This document shows, one piece after another, positions 52,397-60,239 of a DNA stretch of 64,000 bases. Location: contig CAZMBP010000057.1 in assembly GCA_964564545.1 (NCBI GenBank), positions 1 to 64,000 on the forward strand, given 5' to 3'. The notes under the pieces are model-generated. The model was not told the DNA's origin. It did not search any database and saw only the letters and a list, made by a program, of their open reading frames with translations. Source of the DNA: CAJQQY01 sp964564545 (GTDB lineage Bacteria > Bacteroidota > Bacteroidia > Chitinophagales > Saprospiraceae). Within the stretch, counting starts at the first letter, position 1; each line of letters opens with the position of its first letter. Both the position numbers and the translations under genes were made by a program.

Positions 52397-52676
52397 TATT
52401 AAAACTGAAGTATTATTCTTTTTTAGAAAACTTCATTTTCCTGACAAACCTCATTCTTACATTCATCAAATCTGACTCTCTTTGGAGCGCGCCAATTCAT
52501 CTTCAATATTTTATAGCCTATACATTTCCAAATTATTTTCTATACAACCTTGAAGTATGTCTTTTATTTGCCACCTAATCCTATGGATTATTTCTTAGCT
52601 TTAATTGATCGTTTAATCATTCTTCCCAGAACTGTAAATTTACCAATGAATTCATTCTTAATTTTAATGCTCCAAA

Positions 52677-54203
52677 ATGAACTATCATTTTTATCAAAAA
52701 TTCCTAATACTCATAATCTTCTCTCTTCTTTTCCCCTACTATATTTTAGCGCAAAATAGTTCGAATCAAGAACTTGATATCCTATTTCAAAACTGGGAAC
52801 ATTTTCAGGATAAGGAAGATTTTGATAGAGCTTTTGAACAAGTAGAAAAAGCTTTTCAATTAGCTCAAAAAAATAATCTTGAAGAGGCGATGGCTATTGC
52901 GCTAAACAAACAAGGAAAATCTCTAATTAGAAAAACTAAACGGATCAATAGAAACCGAAAACTTGCCGAGGAAAAATTTTCAAATAGTCTTTTTTACTCG
53001 ACTAATAGGAAAAATACAGAGTTGCAAATCGACAACCTAGAACAATTGATTTGGTTAGCAGAGAAGCAAGAAGATGAACAAAAAATTGTTGTCTATTCCG
53101 ATCAAATTGAACAAATAAAAAGATTAGAACAGACGACAGCTCAAAATGATACCCTATCTAAAAAGAAAGAATTTTTAGAAGACGAACTTGATCAATTAGC
53201 TAATCAAAAAAAGCAGTTAGCCTTTCAAAAAAACACCCTTACTCAAAAAATCAAATCGCTTACTCAAGTTCAATTAGAATCTGAGTTATTAATTGCAATT
53301 CAAAAAAACCAAGTAGATTCTTTTCGTTTTGAAAATATAAAGGACTCTCTTTTGTTAGAAAAAAACAATTTAATGCTAACTGAACAAGCTTCGAAGTTAG
53401 AATTGCAACAAAGCCAAATTGAACTACAAAATAGCCAACGCAATTTAATCCTAGCATTGATTGCTATCATTGGCATCATTGCCCTTGGAGCTATCTTACG
53501 ATATCTAGAAACAAAAAAACATTATAAAACACTCAGCACCAAAAATGAAATTATTGAAGAGGAACGAAAAAAATCGGAAGAACTACTTTTAAATATTTTA
53601 CCTTCTGTTGTCGCCAATGAATTGAAGTTAAGTGGAGTTGCTGCAGCCAAGAGGTACGAACATGCTACTGTCTTTTTCTCTGATTTTAAAAATTTTAGCA
53701 ACGTTGCCAAATCACTTTCTCCAGAAAAACTAGTATCTCAATTAGATTTTTACTTTAAAGCTTTCGATCAAATCATCGAGAAATATAATATCGAAAAAAT
53801 AAAAACCATTGGCGATGCTTACATGTGTGTAAGTGGACTTCCTGAAAAAAATCCAAATAACGCTACTGAAATACTAAATGCAGCTTTAGAAATACAAGCA
53901 TTTCTAAAAAAAATTAAAAATGAAAAATCAGATAACGGAGAGCCTTTTTTCGAAGCCAGAATTGGAGTTCATACTGGTCCCTTAGTTGCTGGAGTTGTTG
54001 GTTCTAAAAAATTCGCTTACGATGTTTGGGGAGATACAGTTAATATCGCAGCACGATTAGAGTCAAAGGGGGAAGTAGGCAAAGTGAACATTTCTCATTC
54101 TACTTATCAATTAGTAAAAGGAAAATACAACTGTATTTCTAGAGGGAAAATACCTGTAAAAAATAGAGGTGAAATTGAAATGTATTTTGCTGAAATAAAA
54201 TAA
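52677..54203 (+). CDS. membrane class III adenylate cyclase
   Basis: A 508-residue signalling protein. It has a signal peptide or first helix (LILIIFSLLFPYYILAQ), a periplasmic helical region (about 28-255, TPR-like then coiled coil rich in Gln/Leu/Lys), one membrane helix (about 258-280, LALIAIIGIIALGAI), a linker helix and a C-terminal cyclase catalytic domain. Metal-binding aspartates are in VFFSDFKNF (about 335) and KTIGDAYM (about 379). The substrate-selecting pair is Lys (KIKTIGDAYM) and Asp (YDVWGDTVN), as in adenylate rather than guanylate cyclases, and the transition-state Asn/Arg are in TVNIAARLES. So it should make cAMP as a homodimer in response to an envelope signal. Confidence 0.9.
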   Translation: MNYHFYQKFLILIIFSLLFPYYILAQNSSNQELDILFQNWEHFQDKEDFDRAFEQVEKAFQLAQKNNLEEAMAIALNKQGKSLIRKTKRINRNRKLAEEKFSNSLFYSTNRKNTELQIDNLEQLIWLAEKQEDEQKIVVYSDQIEQIKRLEQTTAQNDTLSKKKEFLEDELDQLANQKKQLAFQKNTLTQKIKSLTQVQLESELLIAIQKNQVDSFRFENIKDSLLLEKNNLMLTEQASKLELQQSQIELQNSQRNLILALIAIIGIIALGAILRYLETKKHYKTLSTKNEIIEEERKKSEELLLNILPSVVANELKLSGVAAAKRYEHATVFFSDFKNFSNVAKSLSPEKLVSQLDFYFKAFDQIIEKYNIEKIKTIGDAYMCVSGLPEKNPNNATEILNAALEIQAFLKKIKNEKSDNGEPFFEARIGVHTGPLVAGVVGSKKFAYDVWGDTVNIAARLESKGEVGKVNISHSTYQLVKGKYNCISRGKIPVKNRGEIEMYFAEIK

Positions 54204-54208
54204 TTGAT

Positions 54209-54231
54209 TGGGAAGTTTAATTAATTTCCCA
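54209..54231 (+). terminator. short terminator after the cyclase gene
   Basis: TGGGAA and TTCCCA enclose an 11-base loop and are followed by CTTTTTTAT, 6 bp after the stop; convergent with the next gene. Confidence 0.65.
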
Positions 54232-54236
54232 CTTTT

Positions 54237-54887
54237 TTATTGACGATATTCAAACTCTATTTCCTTGCCTCCATTAATAATAAAATTTTGAATAAAATCT
54301 TCATCATTCATTGCGATACTCTCACTTTTTAGTTTAGTCAAATATTTTTCAAAAAAAGAAAGTGTCTCTTGAAAATTCATTTTCCAACCTTCTCCTTCTC
54401 TTTTGGAAAATTGAACTTTGGATTGAATATAGGTATGTGCTTTCGGATTGACTTTATAATTAATAATTGCAGTTGCCTTTTGTTCGTTTGCTTTTTCTAG
54501 TTGATGAAATTTATATCGCTTCCGATTATCCACTCCAATCGGTCCAAAATCTGCGAGAACAGCAATCGAAATCACATCTTTTAATTCAATAATTGCAGTC
54601 GAATCACTCGGCGCCATCATCTCCAAAACCTGAACCATATATCTTGTAGAAAGAGGATAAAGTGAAGCATTACAATAATTCCTAATATTAGTTTTCATTC
54701 TTGATGATGCGACTTTTCCCATTGCAGAAAAATAATTAACAGATTCTTCATCTAACATTTCAACCAAGGATTCAGCATCTTGGTAATTTTGAATAGCACT
54801 AAAAGTTGTTTTAATTTCCTCTTCGGTATTTCCACAACTAAACATCAAAAACACTACACTAATAAAAAAGACATTTCTTAACATCAT
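54237..54887 (-). CDS. lipoprotein, unknown function
   Basis: A 216-residue lipoprotein (lipobox FLMFSCGN, Cys18). The mature part is alpha/beta with a first helix resembling NTF2-like proteins (AIQNYQDAESLVEMLDEESV) and a later strand region (KATAIINYKVNPKAHTYIQS, REGEGWKMNFQETLSFFEKY); an NTF2-like fold is a guess. Start MMLRN or the next Met are both possible. A TACTTTTG motif lies 22-29 bp upstream. It converges with the cyclase gene. Confidence 0.7.
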   Translation of the reverse strand: MMLRNVFFISVVFLMFSCGNTEEEIKTTFSAIQNYQDAESLVEMLDEESVNYFSAMGKVASSRMKTNIRNYCNASLYPLSTRYMVQVLEMMAPSDSTAIIELKDVISIAVLADFGPIGVDNRKRYKFHQLEKANEQKATAIINYKVNPKAHTYIQSKVQFSKREGEGWKMNFQETLSFFEKYLTKLKSESIAMNDEDFIQNFIINGGKEIEFEYRQ

Positions 54888-54908
54888 TCAGATTTTCTGA
54901 AAAAAAAT

Positions 54909-54916
54909 CAAAAGTA
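54909..54916 (-). promoter_or_regulatory. possible -7 element of the 54237-54887 gene
   Basis: TACTTTTG on the minus strand fits TANNTTTG just upstream of the start; no well-spaced TTG is found. Confidence 0.35.
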
Positions 54917-54951
54917 ATCAATAACCAATATTTATACTTTAATTCTATAAG

Positions 54952-54986
54952 AAAATCCCAAACCTTCTGTTGAAGATTTGGGATTT
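54952..54986. terminator. terminator of the TonB-dependent receptor gene
   Basis: AAAATCCCAAACCTTC and GAAGATTTGGGATTT form a stem of about 15 bp with a tri- or tetraloop, with a T-run on the minus strand, 23 bp after the receptor stop codon. Confidence 0.85.
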
Positions 54987-55009
54987 CTTTAAAGAATGAT
55001 TTCTAAAAA

Positions 55010-57631
55010 TTATTTCGCAAAATTAATATTAAGGCCAATTACAAAATTAGTTCCTAAGAAATTTTGTTGTTGAACGATAGAAGAATATACGAATCTTCCA
55101 CCTCCATCTTCTCCAGTAAATGCTTCTAGTTCATCAGGGTACACATCAAAGATATTATTCACATTCGCATTCAAAGAAACTCGATCAGAAAATTTATAAG
55201 ATAAACTTAAATCTGTAATTATCTTTGCCGAATGTTCTTGATCCATATTTGTAACTGAAGCATCTGCATTTGCAACTGTAACTTCTCCAAATCTTGTATT
55301 ATTCAAACCGATTCTGAATTTATCCATAGTATAATTCAAACCTAATAGTATTTTAGAATTTGGTCGAGATTTAGTAATCAAAGATTGCTCTCTTCTATCA
55401 AAAATGTCATATTCTAATTCTGCCAATGCTCGAGGAGTGTTAATATTATTAATCTCTGAATTATTAAAGTTAGCAGATAAAACTCCTCCAAACGTTCCAT
55501 TTCCAGCTGAAACATTACTCAAATTAAATACAATATCAACTCCACTAGTTTGAGTTTCTCCTGCATTAATAAAGAATTGCACTGCTTTTACTCCATTAGC
55601 TTGAAGAATATCATCAATTGCATCTCCAGGATTTTTTGCACTAATCTGAGATGAGAATAAAATCCGATCGTCAACATTAATATTATAGTAATCCACAGAA
55701 GCAGATAAATTATCTGTCAATCGATAAGTTACACCTGCTGTTAAGTTTTGTGAGGTTTCTGCTCTAAGGTTTTCAACACCTAAAGCTACTACTGCTGGAT
55801 TATCATTTGCTAAAGTACCTTGCAATTGAGGATCAGGAGATCCAGCAACAATAATATACTGAGAGTTAATCAAATATCTTTGGTGTAAAGATGGAGCTCT
55901 AAATCCAGTAGAAAACGAAGCTCGTACTGCACCTTTATTTCCAATTTTATAACGTCCGTTTACTTTCCAAGAGAAGTTATTTCCAAAATCACTAAAGTCT
56001 TCAAATCGAGCTGCTGCTCCCAACAATAAATCATCAGTAATATCATAATCAATCGTTGCATAAGCCGCTACACTATTTCTATCTTCGTCCACTACTTCCT
56101 CTGGCTTGATACCTGCAAATGAATCTGAACCGCCTTTATAATATGAAATGTGATCTCCTTCACGTGATTGGAAATTTTCCTTCTTCGCTTCAAACCCTAA
56201 TCCTAAAATTACTTTTTCATCTTGATCCAATGCTCTATTCAAATCTAAGTTTCCTACTGTATTAGAGAAAGAGTATCCACCTGGGTTGAATGTTCGAGGT
56301 GACCATCCATGATCCGCTAAGTAATCTCTATTTACAGAACGGTTAACAGTATAATCAACTGAATTTCTTCCATAAGTTAAACTTGCATCAGCATTGAAAC
56401 CTAAAACATTAAATCGAATTCCACCAGAATGTACATTGTCAACAATCTCTGTCTCGAAAGTAGGATGATAACCTACAAAATTTTCCATTGGTGTTAAAAA
56501 CTCAGCAGCTGCAACATCTGGTCTCCAATAAGGTGCACGATAATATGCAAAAGAACGTCCAGTACGATGAGTAAGTCCATGGAAAGAATAGAATGTGGCA
56601 TCTTTTCCTAATGAGTGTTCCATATTTGCAAATACATCCACTTTTTCCATATCAGGTTGTCCTACTATCATTCCTGCCGTAGGATTAGAGGCTAACCAAT
56701 CACCATAATCAGGATCAGTATCTCTAACATCTCCTGCTCTATTCGTCAATTTTTGATTAAAATAACCTGCAGTAAAATTCACAAATCCATCATCTCCTAA
56801 TTTAAATGAAGTATTCAAATCTGAAGAAAAATTAAATCCATCACCTTCTGAAGTTACACCTGCTTTTGAAGTAACAGTAGTGTATTCTACATCTTTTTTC
56901 AAAATAATATTGATTACACCTGCAATGGCATCAGAACCATACTGAGCTGATGCTCCATCTCTCAATACCTCAATTCGATCAATAGCTGCTGTAGGAATTG
57001 ATTTTAAATCTATCCCAACCTCTCCCTTTCCAGGAGTTCTATTCAAGTAAACTTGAGCAGATTGGTTTTTTCTTTTTCCATTAATTAATACCAAAGTTCT
57101 TGAAGGTCCTAAACCTCTCAAATCTGCTGGATCATAGTGAGCAGTTGCATCTGAAATCGCCTGATTTTGAGAGTTAAATGAAGGAACTTTGTAGTTCAAC
57201 ATTTGCTCTATATTAGGTTGTCCAGTTGCCACTAATTCAGCAGCATTAATATTATCAATTGGCACAGGTGAGTCCAATATTGTTCTAGGTCTTGCTCTAT
57301 TACCTGTTACTACAATTTCATCTAATCCAACTCCTTCAGCCAAGGTAACATTTATAACATTTGATGCCCCGATAGTTATTTCTTGAGGGACAAAACCAGT
57401 ATAAGTAAACATTAGGGCAGTTGCACCTGGTGGTACGGTTAATTCATATTTCCCATCAATATCAGAGATAGTACCAGTACTATTATCTCCTTTGACTACG
57501 ATACTAGCTCCAATAAGAGGTTCTCCATTTACATCAGAAATCGTCCCTGAGATTTTAGTTTGAGCGACCAAGCTCATTGTTCCTAAAAGGAAAGTCATTA
57601 AAAATAAGATTCTCGTTTTTGTCTTTTTCAT
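55010..57631 (-). CDS. TonB-dependent receptor with CarboxypepD_reg-like domain
   Basis: An 873-residue outer-membrane receptor. Order: signal peptide (FLMTFLLGTMSLVAQ), a CarboxypepD_reg-like beta-sandwich (about 25-107; TISDVNGEPLIGASIVVKGD, SDIDGKYELTVPPG), a TonB box/plug domain (about 110-240; EIVVTGNRARPRTILDSPVP, GPSRTLVLINGKRKNQ, IDRIEVLRDGASAQYGSDAI, AGVINIILK) and a 22-strand barrel ending in the aromatic terminal strand (GTNFVIGLNINFAK). It takes up an unknown ligand using TonB energy. It is not next to a susD-like gene, so it is not a standard polysaccharide-uptake pair; an iron carrier, vitamin or peptide is as likely. Confidence 0.94.
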   Translation of the reverse strand: MKKTKTRILFLMTFLLGTMSLVAQTKISGTISDVNGEPLIGASIVVKGDNSTGTISDIDGKYELTVPPGATALMFTYTGFVPQEITIGASNVINVTLAEGVGLDEIVVTGNRARPRTILDSPVPIDNINAAELVATGQPNIEQMLNYKVPSFNSQNQAISDATAHYDPADLRGLGPSRTLVLINGKRKNQSAQVYLNRTPGKGEVGIDLKSIPTAAIDRIEVLRDGASAQYGSDAIAGVINIILKKDVEYTTVTSKAGVTSEGDGFNFSSDLNTSFKLGDDGFVNFTAGYFNQKLTNRAGDVRDTDPDYGDWLASNPTAGMIVGQPDMEKVDVFANMEHSLGKDATFYSFHGLTHRTGRSFAYYRAPYWRPDVAAAEFLTPMENFVGYHPTFETEIVDNVHSGGIRFNVLGFNADASLTYGRNSVDYTVNRSVNRDYLADHGWSPRTFNPGGYSFSNTVGNLDLNRALDQDEKVILGLGFEAKKENFQSREGDHISYYKGGSDSFAGIKPEEVVDEDRNSVAAYATIDYDITDDLLLGAAARFEDFSDFGNNFSWKVNGRYKIGNKGAVRASFSTGFRAPSLHQRYLINSQYIIVAGSPDPQLQGTLANDNPAVVALGVENLRAETSQNLTAGVTYRLTDNLSASVDYYNINVDDRILFSSQISAKNPGDAIDDILQANGVKAVQFFINAGETQTSGVDIVFNLSNVSAGNGTFGGVLSANFNNSEINNINTPRALAELEYDIFDRREQSLITKSRPNSKILLGLNYTMDKFRIGLNNTRFGEVTVANADASVTNMDQEHSAKIITDLSLSYKFSDRVSLNANVNNIFDVYPDELEAFTGEDGGGRFVYSSIVQQQNFLGTNFVIGLNINFAK

Positions 57632-58109
57632 AATAATTTTGTTTTGTTAATAAAATACAACACTCTTTTTTTTAAAAAACACCTTAAATTAAAATCAAAT
57701 TTTACATCTTGATCTATCCTTAAAATATTATTACATAAAAATAAAATGTCAGCTAATTAACAATTTATTATTGAGTAATTGAAAATATCTCCCTAGTATA
57801 TCTATATAACCCTTTGTTTTTCTACGAACTGGAGCGATTTTCATATAAATCAAGACTAATATCTTCAAGAAGAAAAAATCAAAAAAACATTATCATTGTG
57901 GTCTAAAATGAATAAAAATGGATTTAATTTCACTTTCCTAACTATAGATTTGAGTGATGGTATTTTAATTCTGAGGATGCTTTCTTTAAGGGATTTGATG
58001 AAACGAAATTTGTTTTAACAATCACTTATATCAGTTTAATTTTCTCTATAATCGTTCAAGGTTTGGAATCTGGCAAAACGAGTAATAGCAAACATCTAAA
58101 CTTTTAGAC
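57632..58109. other. intergenic, nothing recognised
   Basis: AT-rich divergent spacer of 478 bp. It contains a 36-codon plus-strand ORF (57908-58018) without recognisable features, and no clear promoter consensus for either flanking gene. Confidence 0.5.
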
Positions 58110-58889
58110 ATGAAAAAAGCTATTGTTTTTTTTTACGTACTTATATTGTTACAATCTTCCTCAATAGCTCAAGTTATTGAGATGGACACCCTTTTTTTCC
58201 AAAATTTAAATAACGAATTATTAGTGCCTAGCGATGAGATTGTACTTGATTTAGATTTTGAAAAAGAAATAAAAAATGAACTTCCAAAACTGCAAGCCAT
58301 TTTAAACTTCATCCTAGAAAATAAATATCATTCCATCGAAATAAGTTCGCATACTAGTTGTGTTGGAAATCTGATAACTAACTTAAAAACAACTGAAGCG
58401 CGAGCTGAGAAATTGAAAAACGAATTATACAGCCTTGCCGATTCAAGCGAGTTTACTTTGCTTAAAAAAAATCTTACAGTAGTTGGGAAAGGCGAATTCA
58501 ATCCGTTAATAAAATGCGAATGTGCTCATTGTAGCGAACTTAGCCATCAACAAAATGATCGAATTATGATAAAACTTGTTCGAGTTATCCATTCGCCTCC
58601 AACAAATTCATCAAATTATAATCCATCTAAACCATTAGCTGGTAGAGGAGGTCGTGGTCCATCATTTGACCCAGCAAGCGAAGTCGAAGGCAAAATAACT
58701 ATTCGAGTCTGTGTCGATCAGGAAGGATATGTGCTTACTTCACAAACTGAGTATGTTCCTGAGCAATCAACTATTGAGGATGAAAAAATTATAGCCCAAG
58801 CGATTAGAGCAGCCAATAGATGGAAATTCAAACCTGCTGATATAGAAATAGCTTGCGGAACGGTCACCTATGTCATCAAAATTAAATAA
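58110..58889 (+). CDS. periplasmic protein with OmpA-like and TonB C-terminal-like domains
   Basis: A 259-residue protein with a signal peptide (VFFYVLILLQSSSIAQ) rather than a membrane anchor. Residues about 45-155 have the outline of an OmpA peptidoglycan-binding domain: LDLDFEKEIKNELPKLQAIL, IEISSHTSCVGN, AEKLKNELYSL and VGKGEFNPL, ending NDRIMIKLVR; four cysteines (GNL- preceding C, KCECAHC) are unusual. Residues about 185-259 match the TonB C-terminal fold (GKITIRVCVDQEGYVLTSQT, AIRAANRWKFKPADI). It is divergent from the TonB-dependent receptor gene at 57631, so a link to it is possible. The order OmpA then TonB-like is uncommon. Confidence 0.7.
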   Translation: MKKAIVFFYVLILLQSSSIAQVIEMDTLFFQNLNNELLVPSDEIVLDLDFEKEIKNELPKLQAILNFILENKYHSIEISSHTSCVGNLITNLKTTEARAEKLKNELYSLADSSEFTLLKKNLTVVGKGEFNPLIKCECAHCSELSHQQNDRIMIKLVRVIHSPPTNSSNYNPSKPLAGRGGRGPSFDPASEVEGKITIRVCVDQEGYVLTSQTEYVPEQSTIEDEKIIAQAIRAANRWKFKPADIEIACGTVTYVIKIK

Positions 58890-58913
58890 GATTCATTTTC
58901 TCTTCTTTTCAAC

Positions 58914-59624
58914 ATGGAAAATAAAAACGAAATAACAAGACTTTCCCGTTTGGCTGCAATTCTAATTTTATTGCAATCAAAACGGATTCTAACTTCAACC
59001 GAAATTGCTAAAAAATTTGACATCAGTAAACGAACAGCTTATCGAGATATCAAAGCGTTAGAAGAAGCTGGTGTTCCAATTTTCGCTAAAGAAGGAAAAG
59101 GATACACTTTGATGGAAGGTTATAACTTACCTCCGATTATGTTTACGGAAGAAGAGGCCAATGCATTAATTACAGCTAGTGAACTAATTTCAAGAAACAA
59201 AGATGCTTCCCTTATTGAAAACCATAACAATGCAATTACAAAAATAAAATCTGTTCTTCGGTACTCAAATAAAGACAAAGCAAACCTACTTTCCGAGCGA
59301 GTTTTTTTTATGAAAAACCTAAAAAGCGAAAGAACTAGTAACTATTTTTCAGATTTGCAATTGACCATCACTCATTTAAATCTCATCAAAATAAAATATC
59401 ATGCAATCAACAAAAATGATATAACTGATCGAACGCTCGAACCGTTAGCACTTTATCATACAAGTGAAAACTGGATTTTAATTGCTTGGTGTCGCACTCG
59501 AAATGATTATCGAGAATTTCGTTTAGATCGAATTTTAAAATTAGAAATTCAAGATGAGTTTTTTGAAAATCGAAAATTTGATATGTTCCAGTATTTTACG
59601 GATCCTGATTATCGAAAAAAATAA
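58914..59624 (+). CDS. WYL-domain transcription regulator (YafY family)
   Basis: A 236-residue regulator. The N-terminal HTH (LSRLAAILILLQSKRILTST, EIAKKFDISKRTAYRDIKAL) is of the HTH_11/DeoR type, followed by EEAGVPIFAKEGKGYTLMEG and a WYL ligand-binding domain (LEPLALYHTSENWILIAWCR, NDYREFRLDRI). WYL regulators respond to nucleotides or other small ligands and are found beside stress or DNA-repair genes. It is followed 93 bp on by a GyrI-like gene on the same strand, a pairing often seen, so the two may be functionally linked. It starts 24 bp after the previous gene. Confidence 0.92.
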   Translation: MENKNEITRLSRLAAILILLQSKRILTSTEIAKKFDISKRTAYRDIKALEEAGVPIFAKEGKGYTLMEGYNLPPIMFTEEEANALITASELISRNKDASLIENHNNAITKIKSVLRYSNKDKANLLSERVFFMKNLKSERTSNYFSDLQLTITHLNLIKIKYHAINKNDITDRTLEPLALYHTSENWILIAWCRTRNDYREFRLDRILKLEIQDEFFENRKFDMFQYFTDPDYRKK

Positions 59625-59671
59625 TTCTTCCCCTTTTCCACCCTTGCCATAGGGCTGTCACTCCTCTCATT

Positions 59672-59679
59672 TAACTTTG
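59672..59679 (+). promoter_or_regulatory. predicted -7 element of the GyrI-like gene
   Basis: TAACTTTG fits TANNTTTG 39 bp before the start; a TTG lies 25 bp upstream of it. Confidence 0.5.
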
Positions 59680-59717
59680 TGCTAATCATTTATTTTATTT
59701 AAAAAATTAAACTTAGC

Positions 59718-60170
59718 ATGAAAGAATCAGAAACATTTCACATCATCGGAATCGATACTCGAACTAGTAATCAAGAAGGAAAAGCAGCACAAGACATCCC
59801 TGCTCTTTGGAATCGTTTTTTATCTCAAAACTTAATGGAAAAAATTCCAAGCAAAATAGGAACTGAATTATTTTGTATTTACACCGAATATGAGGGAGAT
59901 CATAATTTGCCCTATACCACTTTATTGGGTTGCAAAGTTGACAACTTAGACAATGTTCCTGAAGGAATGCGAGGCATGACTTTCACAACTCAAAATTTAA
60001 AGAAATTTACAACGAAGGGGAATTTGCAGCAAGGTGTGGTTTATAATAAATGGTTGGAGATATGGGAAAAAGGACTTGATCGGACATACTCTTTTGATTT
60101 TGAAGTCTATGGAAAAAAAGCGCAAAATCCAGAAGATGCGGAAGTGGATATTTATATTTCTGTGAATTAA
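59718..60170 (+). CDS. GyrI-like / effector-binding domain protein
   Basis: A 150-residue single-domain protein of the GyrI-like (SOUL/AraC-effector) fold, without a DNA-binding part. The start FHIIGIDTRTSNQEGKAAQD, IPALWNRFLSQNLMEKIPSK, the middle YEGDHNLPYTTLLGCKVDNL and the end YNKWLEIWEKGLDRTYSFDF, YGKKAQNPEDAEVDIYISV are typical. Such stand-alone proteins bind small hydrophobic or cationic compounds and can act as hydrolases or co-regulators. It lies after a WYL regulator gene but has its own promoter motif; a strong terminator follows. Confidence 0.9.
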   Translation: MKESETFHIIGIDTRTSNQEGKAAQDIPALWNRFLSQNLMEKIPSKIGTELFCIYTEYEGDHNLPYTTLLGCKVDNLDNVPEGMRGMTFTTQNLKKFTTKGNLQQGVVYNKWLEIWEKGLDRTYSFDFEVYGKKAQNPEDAEVDIYISVN

Positions 60171-60176
60171 AATAAG

Positions 60177-60211
60177 AAGCCCTTGAAGTATTTCTTTTAC
60201 TTCAAGGGCTT
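60177..60211. terminator. convergent terminator
   Basis: AAGCCCTTGAAGTA and ACTTCAAGGGCTT form a 13-bp stem around an 8-base loop between the GyrI-like gene and the converging FG-GAP gene. Confidence 0.85.
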
Positions 60212-60239
60212 AAATCTTTATAGAAAAGAAAATATAACT

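Noticed and set aside
52550..52759. Plus-strand ORF of 69 codons before the cyclase
   Set aside because: It overlaps the cyclase start in another frame and lacks any motif or conservation signal.
57908..58018. 36-codon ORF in the gap before the OmpA/TonB-like gene
   Set aside because: No start context, no motif and no terminator; chance ORF in AT-rich DNA is likely.
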